From contig NZ_CAJHBT010000001.1 of NCBI RefSeq assembly GCF_904846675.1, positions 62,001 to 126,000 on the forward strand: a DNA stretch of 64,000 nucleotides, read 5' to 3'. Within the stretch, counting starts at the first letter, position 1; the number at the start of each line of letters is the position of its first letter. The DNA is from Psychrobacter urativorans (lineage in GTDB: Bacteria > Pseudomonadota > Gammaproteobacteria > Pseudomonadales > Moraxellaceae). Below are positions 1 to 10,900 of the stretch, piece by piece. Below the pieces are notes generated by a model. It was not told the DNA's origin and made no database searches. It saw only the letters and a list, made by a program, of their open reading frames with translations. Made by a program: the position numbers and the translations under genes.

Positions 1-713
1 AGCGGAGACACTCGAATACCCACATGATCGGCGTCCCAAGCCCCAACGCAGGCATCGATAACTTCTAACATCAAGCGCGCGCGATTGTCGCGACTGCCAC
101 CGTACTCATCATCACGCTGGTTGGTATGTTCCGCCCAGAATTGATGTAGGAGGTAGCCATGAGCACCATGAATCTCGACACCATCAAAACCTGCCTCATG
201 AGCATTTTTGGTGGCATGAGCAAAGTCAGCCGCGACTTGCTTGATCTCATCAATAGTCGCGGGGCGCGGCGTAGTGGCATCAACCCGAATGGCTTGATTT
301 CTGCTGTCGCGAAGCGAGGTACGAATGCCTACATTAACATTGGAGGCAGAGATGGGCGCTTTACCATCAGGCTGCACACTTTTATGCGCGACAAGGCCAG
401 TGTGCCAAAGCTGTAGTACAATTTTGCCACCTTTAGAATGGACATTATTGACAATCACTTTCCAAGCAGTCATCTGATCTTGGGTATGAACGCCAGGCGC
501 GCCAGCATAGCCTTTTGCTTGAAAAGATACTTGCGTGGCTTCTGCGATAATCAAGCCTGCACCAGCACGTTGCGAGTAATATTCACCTGCTAATGCCGTT
601 GGCACGTCGCCTGGTTCGACCGCACGCAGGCGAGTCAAAGGTGCCATAATAATGCGGTTGTTTAAAGTTTGAGTACCCATTTTCAGGGGTTCAAATAATA
701 GATCGTGTGCCAT
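1..713 (-). CDS. nemA: Old Yellow Enzyme family NADH:flavin oxidoreductase (NemA-like), C-terminus cut by window edge
   Basis: This is an FMN-dependent ene-reductase of the Old Yellow Enzyme family, predicted to reduce activated alkenes, maleimides or nitro compounds with NAD(P)H in the cytoplasm. About 237 N-terminal residues are present. They begin MAHDLLFEPLKMGTQ and contain the family segments MAPLTRLRA, LQLWHTG and IHGAHGYLLHQF; the last carries the paired His residues that bind the substrate ring. The reading frame stays open to base 1, so the protein continues outside the window. The ATG at 713-711 fits the usual start of the family. The neighbouring lipoprotein gene is divergent, so the gap 714-966 should hold both promoters. 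The exact member (NemA or another OYE) is inferred. Confidence 0.9.
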   Translation of the reverse strand, partial: MAHDLLFEPLKMGTQTLNNRIIMAPLTRLRAVEPGDVPTALAGEYYSQRAGAGLIIAEATQVSFQAKGYAGAPGVHTQDQMTAWKVIVNNVHSKGGKIVLQLWHTGLVAHKSVQPDGKAPISASNVNVGIRTSLRDSRNQAIRVDATTPRPATIDEIKQVAADFAHATKNAHEAGFDGVEIHGAHGYLLHQFWAEHTNQRDDEYGGSRDNRARLMLEVIDACVGAWDADHVGIRVSP

Positions 714-966
714 GGTGTGCCTTATGTAAACTTGGTATTTACTTGGTTTATTACTATGTATAAAACATATTAGCGCTAGAAATCTTGCTTAAAAATGCCA
801 GCAAATATGCTTTCATCGTTTTCCTTTATAGGGGATAGGTAGGCTTATTCAAGTAAATTTCACAAACAAAAACACCGATATAGCATGATATCGATATTTA
901 TAATACTCATTGTTCAAGTACTCTTATAACCGTATTAAGCTAATAAGATAATTTAAAGGATCCACT

Positions 967-2124
967 ATGCAAAAGACCACCTTAGCACTCATGATGGGAG
1001 CAAGCCTATTATTTGCTATGAGCGCTTGCCAGCCTCCAGCGGATATGCCAGAAACATCAGACAACTCAGACACAACAGTATCAACGTCCACGCAAACTGT
1101 AAAACAGCCAAACACACAACCATTAATAGAAGCAAAAACGCCAAGAGCATTAACTAATGCATTGGTAGAATTGTCCGAAAAACAGCTAACAAATAAACTG
1201 GTTTGCACCAAGCTCAGTAATGCTATGAAAGACATTGATGATAAAAGTAAAATTGAAGATATTCATGCTATCCAACGACAATTAAATGCTTGCTTGCCAA
1301 TTGCTGATAACGTCGAAATACTGCAATGGCTGAAGGAATATCAAGCGCTGTACGGACGCTTTTTGGGGTCTACTGATTATATGGACAACGAAGGCTTTTA
1401 CGATGCAGTAGATACCATGGAACAAGGCAAAAGATTATCCGTTAAGCAACTAAAAGCCCTGAGCCCACGTAGACGATATCTCATTGAACTGGTGCAGAGT
1501 AACGCTGACGTTAGCGTGCTGGATGTAGGCGAAGGCATGTTTATGTTTCATCATGACCTAAAGGCGATGGCAGGCCTATTTATCCCCTATCTACCCAACG
1601 ACCAAGCCAAGTTTATTCAGCGTATGGCAATAGACAATCAAGATATCTTTTGGAATGATGCGGCGGTTGCGGTCTCTTTTAACGAAGTGGTTGCACGCGC
1701 TGTGTTTTGGGAGAATTATATCCAGCGCTACCCAAAAGGTTATTTTAGCCAAGATGCCAAATATTTATTAGATCTGTATCGTTATGTCCTCTTTTTTGGT
1801 TCAGACAATACTCAATGGACAGACGACGCTATTCATGAGTTTTTGGAGCCCGAATACAAGCGAATGATAATGCAATTAACTAAGCGCCCTAATAGTATCT
1901 TGGCTCAAGACGCTCAAAAGTTTCTTAAATTTGCCGTGCTGTCCGATAGCGAGCGTCAGAAAAAGTACCCCGTGCCAAGTAAAGATGATAATGGCTATAA
2001 GATAGACGATTGGGCAATTCCACGCTATCAGCTAACAGAAGCGCTGCCAATACCTTCACCATGGGAAAATAATGATAGAAACTGCTTACGTAGCGTGATT
2101 TGTGTAGATTATAACGTTGAATAA
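967..2124 (+). CDS. hypothetical lipoprotein
   Basis: A 385-aa protein with a lipoprotein signal peptide: a hydrophobic stretch followed by a lipobox MSAC with the acylated Cys at residue 21. After it comes a Pro/Ser/Thr-rich linker of about 30 residues and then a largely helical-looking soluble part. It is expected to be anchored in the outer or inner membrane facing the periplasm. I recognise no family domain. The ATG is preceded by AAAGGA at 955-960, a good ribosome-binding site. It stands alone between the divergent oxidoreductase and lplA, and about 150 bp separate it from lplA. The lipoprotein assignment is firm; the function is unknown. Confidence 0.8.
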   Translation: MQKTTLALMMGASLLFAMSACQPPADMPETSDNSDTTVSTSTQTVKQPNTQPLIEAKTPRALTNALVELSEKQLTNKLVCTKLSNAMKDIDDKSKIEDIHAIQRQLNACLPIADNVEILQWLKEYQALYGRFLGSTDYMDNEGFYDAVDTMEQGKRLSVKQLKALSPRRRYLIELVQSNADVSVLDVGEGMFMFHHDLKAMAGLFIPYLPNDQAKFIQRMAIDNQDIFWNDAAVAVSFNEVVARAVFWENYIQRYPKGYFSQDAKYLLDLYRYVLFFGSDNTQWTDDAIHEFLEPEYKRMIMQLTKRPNSILAQDAQKFLKFAVLSDSERQKKYPVPSKDDNGYKIDDWAIPRYQLTEALPIPSPWENNDRNCLRSVICVDYNVE

Positions 2125-2275
2125 CGGTGTTGATTGCCACAAGCCAATCGTCCGTTAATAGCGTGAATGCAATAATAATAAATTTATGCCTGATACACTG
2201 TTGCTTGCTTGCATCGCATCGCATTACACATCAGTAAGAATGAATGTATTTAATCTAAAAAGGACGAATAAATAA

Positions 2276-3295
2276 ATGAAACTACGCATCTTAAAGTCTG
2301 CTGTGACTAACCCTTGGTTTAACCTTGCGACCGAGGATTGGATATTCCAAGCGCTTGGCTCTGATCAAAAAGCCCCTGATACGCACACGCTATTCTTATG
2401 GCGTAATGCGGAAACTGTGGTCATTGGGCGTTCGCAAAACCCTTGGGTAGAATGTAAAACCGATAAAATGGCCGAAGACAATGTCTTTCTAGCTCGGCGT
2501 CAAAGTGGTGGCGGGGCTGTATTTCATGATTTGGGCAATACCAACTTTACCTTTTTATCGCCTAAAGAGGGCTACGATCAAACAGCTAACTTTACCATCA
2601 TTATCAATGCGCTAAAAAAATTAGGCATAGACGCCACGCTGTCTGGCCGTAACGATATGCAAGTTGGTGATCGCAAGATATCAGGCAGCGCCTTCAAACA
2701 TACAGCTGACCGAAGCTTCCATCACGGCACTTTACTGGTGAACGCCGACATGCAAAAGCTTGGCGATTATCTCAATCCGCACCCATTAAAATTAAAAGCA
2801 AAAGGTATCAAGTCCGTCCGCTCGCGTGTCGCAAACTTAGTTGAATTCAATGAAGACATTACTCACGACACGCTCTCTACAGCGATCATCGAGGCATTTT
2901 GTGAGTACTATGGGCAAGAAGCTAATGTAGAAGAGTTGGATGAAGCCAGTCTCGCCAAGCAGCCTACTCTGAATAAATACTATCAGCAAATGTCAGACTG
3001 GGATTGGCGCTTTGGCAAAACCCCTGAGTTCTCGCATCGTATCGAAACTCGGTTTGATTGGGGAATGATTGATTTACATATGGATGTGAAACAAGCAGTG
3101 ATTGAAGAAGTGGTTATTTTCTCTGATGCGTTAAATGTTGAGTTGATTGATACCTTAAAAGAGTCACTGACAGGAATTAAATATAATAAGGGTGATATCA
3201 GAGCTAAGCTTGATGGGTTGAAACAAGCGCAACCTGATTTGGCAGCGCAAGTTGATGATTTTTGTGGCTGGTTGGTTGGCGAGATGGAGAGTTAG
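2276..3295 (+). CDS. lplA: lipoate-protein ligase A
   Basis: LplA activates free lipoate with ATP and attaches it to a lysine of the lipoyl domains of 2-oxoacid dehydrogenases and glycine cleavage protein H. The 339-aa product is about the length of E. coli LplA (338 aa). It shows the large catalytic domain with RRQSGGGAVFHDLGNTNF, which is the lipoyl-AMP binding loop, followed by SGRNDMQVGDRKISGSAFK with the catalytic lysine region. The smaller C-terminal accessory domain follows from about residue 245, so both LplA domains are in one polypeptide. It starts at an ATG with AGGA about 12 bases upstream. It appears monocistronic. Confidence 0.95.
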   Translation: MKLRILKSAVTNPWFNLATEDWIFQALGSDQKAPDTHTLFLWRNAETVVIGRSQNPWVECKTDKMAEDNVFLARRQSGGGAVFHDLGNTNFTFLSPKEGYDQTANFTIIINALKKLGIDATLSGRNDMQVGDRKISGSAFKHTADRSFHHGTLLVNADMQKLGDYLNPHPLKLKAKGIKSVRSRVANLVEFNEDITHDTLSTAIIEAFCEYYGQEANVEELDEASLAKQPTLNKYYQQMSDWDWRFGKTPEFSHRIETRFDWGMIDLHMDVKQAVIEEVVIFSDALNVELIDTLKESLTGIKYNKGDIRAKLDGLKQAQPDLAAQVDDFCGWLVGEMES

Positions 3296-3401
3296 GGTTT
3301 TTGGGTTTGTTGGAATATGAATTTTTCCGTAGTATCGTAAATATAAATTAAAACTTCACAGCTAAATCTTTTTAGACAATAATAAATTATAAGGGTTTTT
3401 T

Positions 3402-3818
3402 ATGAAATACTTACACGCCATGATTAGAACCAATAAACCAGAGGACACCTTATTCTTTTATTGTGAGCTTATGGGATTGAAACTTCTTAGGAAGAAGGAT
3501 TCTGAAGCAGGTAGATTCAGCTTGTACTTTTTAGCGACTCATGAAGGCGCTCCAGAGATTGAGGTTACTCATAACTGGGACGAGAAAGAGTATACCAACG
3601 GCGACAACTTTGGGCACTTTGCCTTTAGAGTCGATAGCATATATGAGCAATGCGAAAAATTTATGCAAGCGGGTGTCGATATATTAAGACCGCCTAGAGA
3701 TGGGTATATGGCTTTCGTTAAAGACCCTAACAATATCTCAATTGAGCTACTGCAAGATGGTGAGCGATTAGAACCTATTGAACCTTGGATTTCGATGGAA
3801 AATATTGGGAGTTGGTAA
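3402..3818 (+). CDS. gloA: lactoylglutathione lyase-like VOC protein (glyoxalase I)
   Basis: A 138-aa single-domain vicinal oxygen chelate protein. Glyoxalase I converts the hemithioacetal of methylglyoxal and glutathione to S-lactoylglutathione. Metal ligands of the family are recognisable: His5, the Glu in EVTHNWD (residue 54), His72 in FGHFAF and Glu115 in ISIELLQ. This matches the H-E-H-E pattern of the E. coli enzyme. The typical PPRDG and FVKDPNN segments are present. It ends with a short extra tail (EPWISMENIGSW). The neighbouring lplA and HEPN genes give no functional hint. A glyoxalase I role is likely; another VOC substrate cannot be excluded. Confidence 0.85.
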   Translation: MKYLHAMIRTNKPEDTLFFYCELMGLKLLRKKDSEAGRFSLYFLATHEGAPEIEVTHNWDEKEYTNGDNFGHFAFRVDSIYEQCEKFMQAGVDILRPPRDGYMAFVKDPNNISIELLQDGERLEPIEPWISMENIGSW

Positions 3819-3969
3819 GTAGGTAAGGCTAGATTAAGCTTCTTAAGCTTTCATAAGTATTAAGGGTTAAACGCAACCTACCGTTAGATATCTAAAGATT
3901 TGGTATATTACGCTTGAGCTAGTCCGCCCTACATTTGATTACTTTATTAAATTTTTAAGAGTTTAATTT

Positions 3970-5340
3970 ATGAGTGCATCTAAACAAAACACTGAAGACT
4001 TTAAGTTTATTATTAATGAAGCAATAAGGTTAATTCAATTAAGAAATCAATCCTATAAATTATATAAAAATGACTTTGATAGCGACTTCCACTTAATGAC
4101 AGCTGCTTTAGATCCACCTCGGGATATTGTTGAAATAAACCCTCAACAAAGGCAGTTTTTACTTTCATCAAAAGCACAAAAAAAACTGCGAAATATTGCC
4201 ACTAGACAAATTAAATCAAATGGCTTACTTAATGCTATTACTGTAAACGAATTCACTCTTGATATTAGAGATTCAATATATATACATATAAAAAACTCTG
4301 GAAAACTTGACTCATCTGGATTTTCATCACTACTATCTAAAGCTCGTAAAAGAGCAAACAATAAAATGCAGGAAGTAACATACTTCTTTCCTTTTAATGC
4401 ACCTAGCCTCAGTCCTGAAAAAGAGATACAGATAGGTAGTGTAAAAATAATTCACAAAGATAGTATTTACGCAAAAGTCAGCGATAATAGTAACTATGAT
4501 CTCTTCGTAAATAATAATAATAGAAACAGCTTTAATTGCCTGCTCAGTATTACTATACCAAAGTGCTCGAATAAAATTAGTAAAAATCGAGCGCAAAATA
4601 CTGCGGAATTTATATTTGGTGTGATTAAGGTTTTCACTACTTCTTATAAGCTTAAAGCTAATCAGATAAACTTAATTAGCCACCCTACTAAAAGTAATAT
4701 TAACCATTATATTGCTAACAAGAATGATGACTACTGGATTGGTGGTTCATATTCATTTGGCGAAGATTTACAAGATTTCTGGAAATTTTTTGAAGAAGAT
4801 TTAGAAAAAGATTTAGGGCTCGTGATTAAAAAACTTACATTGCAAGCAGTATCCCCTAGTAATAAAGAGTGTTTGGCAGACCGTTTAATTGATGCTTTTT
4901 ATTGGTTTGGTGATGCTTCTAGAGACACTAACAGTAGCGCCCAAGTTGTTAAGCTGGTCACAGCAATGGAAAGGTTAGTAACTGTGAAAGATAAAGAGAA
5001 AAATGAAGGTATAACAGAAAACTTTTGTCGCAGAGTTTCTTGCTTAATTGCTATATATCATAATGAAATTAACGAGTGGTATAACAAAGCCAGAAAGGTA
5101 TATAACTTAAGATCAAATTTTGTTCATGGGTCAAAAAGCATTTACAAGACTTATGAAACAGATCTAGGTTTTGACCCGTTTCAACTTGCGTGTCCAACTA
5201 TACTTTCTGCATGCATACTATTTTACAAGATAGGTTTAGAACTTAGCCCTTATGAAGAAAAATTAAAAAACATATATTTTGAATTATCTGAAATATGTGA
5301 AAATGAGAAATACAAAATGAAAAAAAATATTAATTTATAG
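3970..5340 (+). CDS. Apea-like HEPN domain protein, putative antiphage abortive-infection RNase
   Basis: A 456-aa protein whose last 150 residues look like a HEPN domain of the Apea type. A helix around residues 305-340 (FYWFGDASRDT, then AMERL with Glu334) is followed by the helix carrying the RX4H motif RSNFVH at 381-386, in the context LRSNFVHGS. HEPN proteins with this motif are usually metal-independent RNases, many of them in abortive infection or toxin systems. The N-terminal 300 residues are Asn/Lys/Ser-rich and unrecognised; in such proteins this part often senses the infection. The gene is visibly more AT-rich than the flanking gloA and fadH and carries many AAA, AAT and ATA codons, which suggests horizontal gain. 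It stands alone, convergent with fadH. The defence role is inferred. Confidence 0.7.
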   Translation: MSASKQNTEDFKFIINEAIRLIQLRNQSYKLYKNDFDSDFHLMTAALDPPRDIVEINPQQRQFLLSSKAQKKLRNIATRQIKSNGLLNAITVNEFTLDIRDSIYIHIKNSGKLDSSGFSSLLSKARKRANNKMQEVTYFFPFNAPSLSPEKEIQIGSVKIIHKDSIYAKVSDNSNYDLFVNNNNRNSFNCLLSITIPKCSNKISKNRAQNTAEFIFGVIKVFTTSYKLKANQINLISHPTKSNINHYIANKNDDYWIGGSYSFGEDLQDFWKFFEEDLEKDLGLVIKKLTLQAVSPSNKECLADRLIDAFYWFGDASRDTNSSAQVVKLVTAMERLVTVKDKEKNEGITENFCRRVSCLIAIYHNEINEWYNKARKVYNLRSNFVHGSKSIYKTYETDLGFDPFQLACPTILSACILFYKIGLELSPYEEKLKNIYFELSEICENEKYKMKKNINL

Positions 5341-5351
5341 AATTATAATGA

Positions 5352-5374
5352 TGGGTTAGGCAGCTGCTAACCCA
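5352..5374. terminator. hairpin between convergent HEPN gene and fadH
   Basis: An 8-bp perfect stem, TGGGTTAG at 5352-5359 and CTAACCCA at 5367-5374, with a 7-base loop. It lies between two convergent genes that stop at 5340 and 5396. There is no clear U-tract on either strand, so its role as a bidirectional terminator is only likely. Confidence 0.45.
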
Positions 5375-5395
5375 CCCTAAACTTTAATCTATCTA

Positions 5396-7900
<2,505 letters not shown>

Positions 7901-9565
7901 ATGACCGACTTCCATACGGGACTTGGCAAAAATCCTGCCAACTATCAACCGCTGACTCCTATTGATTTTATTATCCGTAGCGCACAAGTTTATCCTGATA
8001 AGACCGCTATTATTTACGATGACTTTGAGCATAATAACCTGACCCAAACTTGGCAGCAGACCTATACGCGCTGCCGACAATTGGCGGATGGCCTACGTAA
8101 ATTGGGTATCGATAAAAATGATACCGTCGCAGTCATGATGCCCAATACTCCAGCGATGGTTGAGTGTGCCTTTGGCGTGCCGATGTCAAGTGGGGTTCTT
8201 TGCACCCTAAATACGCGGCTCGATATTAATGCGCTGACCTTTTGTCTGCAACACTCTGAAGCCAAAGTCTTAATCATGGACAGTGAGTTTGCGAATCTTG
8301 CGGAGATTATCGATGAGACTTTCCCTAATTTAATCGTTATCCATGCGACCGATGCCGCGGTTGATATTGAGCGTTTTGGACAAATGAGCTATGAAGAACT
8401 GCTTGCCAGCTCTGACAGTTTAGATAATTGGGAGAAGCCATTAGACGAATGGGATGCCATATCACTCAACTATACTTCTGGCACTACTGGCACCCCCAAA
8501 GGCGTGGTCTATCATCATCGCGGTGCGGCACTGAATGCCGTCTCAAACATTTTAGATTGGGATATGCCTAAACACCCGATGTATCTGTGGACGCTGCCTT
8601 TATTCCATTGTAATGGCTGGTGCTTTCCGTGGTCTATCGCCGAGCGTGCCGGCGTTAACGTCTGCCTGCGTAAGATGGATGCCGATTTAATTTTGCAGCT
8701 GATTGCCAAGTATAAAGTCAGTCATTATTGCTCAGCGCCTGTGGTGCACAACATGCTTGCGAGTGGTAAACCTGAGCTTAAAGATGCTATCAATCACGAA
8801 GTCAAAGGTTGGGTTGCCGGAGCCCCGCCATCAGAGACGATGCTGGCAGCAATGGAAGATATGGGCTTTAATATCACCCATACTTACGGCCTTACCGAAG
8901 TATATGGACCAGTGACTATCTGCGCTGAGCAAGAAGAATGGCGCGATCTTGATATTGCCGAACGTGCGCAAAAGAAATCTCGCCAAGGCGTAACCTCGCA
9001 TTTAATGACCGGTTTTGATGTGTTTAAACAAGGAACAATGGAACCAATAAAAGCCGATGGCGAAGAAATGGGCGAGTTAGCCCTACGCGGTAATATGGTG
9101 ATGAAAGGTTACCTCAAAAGCCGCAAAGCTACCGAAGCCGCATTTGCTGGCGGCTGGTTCCGCACGGGTGATTTGGGCGTTAAATACCCGGATGGCTATA
9201 TCAAAATTATGGATAGACTAAAAGACGTCATCATCTCCGGCGGTGAGAACATCTCTAGTATTGAAGTCGAAAATATCTTATATAAACTATCTGAAATTCA
9301 AAGTTGCGCCGTGGTTGCCGCACCCGATGATAAATGGGGCGAAGTGCCAATTGCCTTTATTGAGATTTATGACGGCAGTACCTTACAGCGCGAAACGGTT
9401 ATTGAACATTGCCGCCAACACTTAGCGGGCTTTAAAGTGCCCAAGCATATTATCTTTGCCGAAATACCTAAGACCAGTACGGGTAAAGTGCAAAAATTTG
9501 AGCTGCGCCAAGCCGCCAAATCTTTGGCACATGAAACGTCTAAAGCCTTGCGTCAGCCAAAATAA
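7901..9565 (+). CDS. AMP-forming acyl-CoA synthetase
   Basis: A 554-aa adenylate-forming enzyme that activates a carboxylic acid, probably a medium- or long-chain fatty acid, to its CoA thioester via an acyl-AMP. The P-loop motif LNYTSGTTGTPKGVVYHHRG is at about residue 190, the A5 region is ITHTYGLTEVYGP, the A8 hinge is VIISGGENISSIEVE, and the A10 motif PKTSTGKVQKFELR carries the catalytic lysine. Overall the sequence resembles the AlkK/DmdB-type medium-chain ligases more than FadD. AAAGGA lies 8 bases upstream of the ATG. It is divergent from fadH, supporting a joint role in fatty-acid use. The substrate cannot be fixed from sequence. Confidence 0.9.
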   Translation: MTDFHTGLGKNPANYQPLTPIDFIIRSAQVYPDKTAIIYDDFEHNNLTQTWQQTYTRCRQLADGLRKLGIDKNDTVAVMMPNTPAMVECAFGVPMSSGVLCTLNTRLDINALTFCLQHSEAKVLIMDSEFANLAEIIDETFPNLIVIHATDAAVDIERFGQMSYEELLASSDSLDNWEKPLDEWDAISLNYTSGTTGTPKGVVYHHRGAALNAVSNILDWDMPKHPMYLWTLPLFHCNGWCFPWSIAERAGVNVCLRKMDADLILQLIAKYKVSHYCSAPVVHNMLASGKPELKDAINHEVKGWVAGAPPSETMLAAMEDMGFNITHTYGLTEVYGPVTICAEQEEWRDLDIAERAQKKSRQGVTSHLMTGFDVFKQGTMEPIKADGEEMGELALRGNMVMKGYLKSRKATEAAFAGGWFRTGDLGVKYPDGYIKIMDRLKDVIISGGENISSIEVENILYKLSEIQSCAVVAAPDDKWGEVPIAFIEIYDGSTLQRETVIEHCRQHLAGFKVPKHIIFAEIPKTSTGKVQKFELRQAAKSLAHETSKALRQPK

Positions 9566-9606
9566 ATAGCTCGTCAATATCTTTTAATAAAGAGCTGGTC
9601 GATATA

Positions 9607-9676
9607 GATTTAGTAAAGATAAGCGAGCGACTTTGAGAGCTTGTGAACAACGGAGTCAAGCGCTCTTTACTAAATC
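9607..9676. repeat. short dispersed inverted-repeat element, copy 1
   Basis: A 70-bp element with perfect 13-bp terminal inverted repeats, GATTTAGTAAAGA at 9607-9619 and TCTTTACTAAATC at 9664-9676. The interior contains GAGCGACTTTGAG and partly complementary AGTCAAGCGC. A second copy with the same ends and a related interior is at 34796-34856. This copy sits 3' of the acyl-CoA synthetase and of the minus-strand sulfur transporter gene. It could be a REP/MITE-like element or a repeated transcription terminator. Confidence 0.6.
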
Positions 9677-9759
9677 TTTATTCTTAAGAAATAATTTTTA
9701 TATTTAATAAATTATAAAAATATCAGTATATTCACATTCAAGTTTTCTCAGTCTCTTTA

Positions 9760-10179
9760 TTAATCAAGCTTCGGCTCAAGCCACTGATATATCACCATAC
9801 CAACCACCATCGCAGGAACGAACACATAGGCTTGCCACTGTCCAGTACCGAGCAATACTATCCCTGGTCCTGGGCAAATACCGACCAAGCCCCAACCAAT
9901 ACCGAATAGTATCGCACCGATTAATAGCTTTTTATTAATGGTCGTACTGGTGGGCATGTCAATTGGGGTACCAATCCAGCTGTTGCGCTGACGCTTAGCC
10001 AGTTGCACACCAACGATGGCCACCATTAATCCGCCGCCCATGACTAGCGCTAATGAGATATCCCAAGCCCCAAACACGTCAAAAAACCCTTGTACTTTAG
10101 CAGGGTCAGTCATGCCCGATATCAGTAAGCCAAACCCGAATAATAACCCTGCCACTAACCCAATTATATTTTTTAGCAT
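9760..10179 (-). CDS. YeeE/YedE-type sulfur transporter half (PmpB-like)
   Basis: A 139-aa integral membrane protein with four predicted transmembrane segments. It shows the family features GLLFGFGLLISGMTDP near the N-terminus and GLVGICPGPGIVLLG near the C-terminus. The conserved Cys in the latter is the residue thought to relay thiosulfate or sulfide-level sulfur through YeeE-like channels. The partner half is encoded just upstream on the same strand (95 bp gap), so the two probably form one two-subunit transporter, as in PmpA/PmpB of other proteobacteria. The transported sulfur species is inferred from the family. Confidence 0.85.
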   Translation of the reverse strand: MLKNIIGLVAGLLFGFGLLISGMTDPAKVQGFFDVFGAWDISLALVMGGGLMVAIVGVQLAKRQRNSWIGTPIDMPTSTTINKKLLIGAILFGIGWGLVGICPGPGIVLLGTGQWQAYVFVPAMVVGMVIYQWLEPKLD

Positions 10180-10274
10180 TGTCGTCTCTTATTGTCATTG
10201 TCTTTTATTATTAATATTAAAATCTGTTGTAGAAGATTTTTTATTATCAAAATACGCTATGTATCAGTAAGCGT

Positions 10275-10712
10275 TTAAATCAGCCCAAGCACATGCCGGC
10301 CAATATAAACGGTGATAACGCCAAACAGCATAAAGGTCACCGTCGCCGCCATTGAACGTGGCGACAAGCGCGCATTACCGCAAATACCATGACCACTAGT
10401 ACAACCTGAACCTAAACGCGTACCAAAACCAACCAGCAAGCCCGCACCAATTAATAATGGTAAGGAGCTGGTCATTTGCATGATAGGAAGCGGTGCAACC
10501 AGTCTGTATAACAAGGGCGAGACAATAAGTCCGAGTATAAAGAGGACTTGCCATGGCTCTACCCGTTTGGGTTTGAGTAGGCTGGCACCAATACCGCTGA
10601 TACCCGCAATGCGTCCAATACCTAATAGTAAGATGACGGTCGCCACCCCCAACATCAAACCCCCGACTAACGAGATCGAGGTAAATGCCTGCCAGTCTAC
10701 TTGTATACTCAT
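10275..10712 (-). CDS. YeeE/YedE-type sulfur transporter half (PmpA-like)
   Basis: A 145-aa membrane protein with about four transmembrane helices and the family signature GFGTRLGSGCTSGHGICGNARLSPRS. The two Cys residues in this signature are characteristic of YeeE/YedE thiosulfate-type importers. It is the first gene of a two-gene unit with the PmpB-like half downstream. Such pairs often travel with persulfide dioxygenases or BigR-type repressors, but no such neighbour is visible here. It starts at the ATG ending at 10712. Confidence 0.85.
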   Translation of the reverse strand: MSIQVDWQAFTSISLVGGLMLGVATVILLLGIGRIAGISGIGASLLKPKRVEPWQVLFILGLIVSPLLYRLVAPLPIMQMTSSLPLLIGAGLLVGFGTRLGSGCTSGHGICGNARLSPRSMAATVTFMLFGVITVYIGRHVLGLI

Positions 10713-10802
10713 AATGGATTACCTAGCCTAATTTTCATCAAGTATTGATTTAAAATTCTATTTATAAAAATACATTATATAATAAAGTATAATAAAAAGG
10801 TA

Positions 10803-10847
10803 AAAAAATACTGAACCCAGTATTTATAACAGGGGCTCAGTATTTTT
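10803..10847 (-). terminator. terminator of the class V aminotransferase gene
   Basis: Inverted repeat with AAAAAATACTGA at 10803-10814 and TCAGTATTTTT at 10837-10847, extended inwards by CCC/GGG after one mismatch. On the minus strand it ends in a run of T, as expected for a factor-independent terminator 54 bp after the aminotransferase stop. Confidence 0.7.
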
Positions 10848-10900
10848 CTTAGTACTAGTTGTCTATATTATTCAGCAAATTATCTGCCAAATGAATAAGC

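Noticed and set aside
4143-4596. Two minus-strand open frames inside the HEPN gene.
   Set aside because: The AT-rich sequence gives chance open frames; the plus-strand gene has a continuous 456-codon frame with a domain.
10275-10712. The two short YeeE-like genes considered as one gene broken by a frameshift.
   Set aside because: Each has its own start, complete set of helices and motif, and a 95-bp gap; two-gene versions of this transporter are known.
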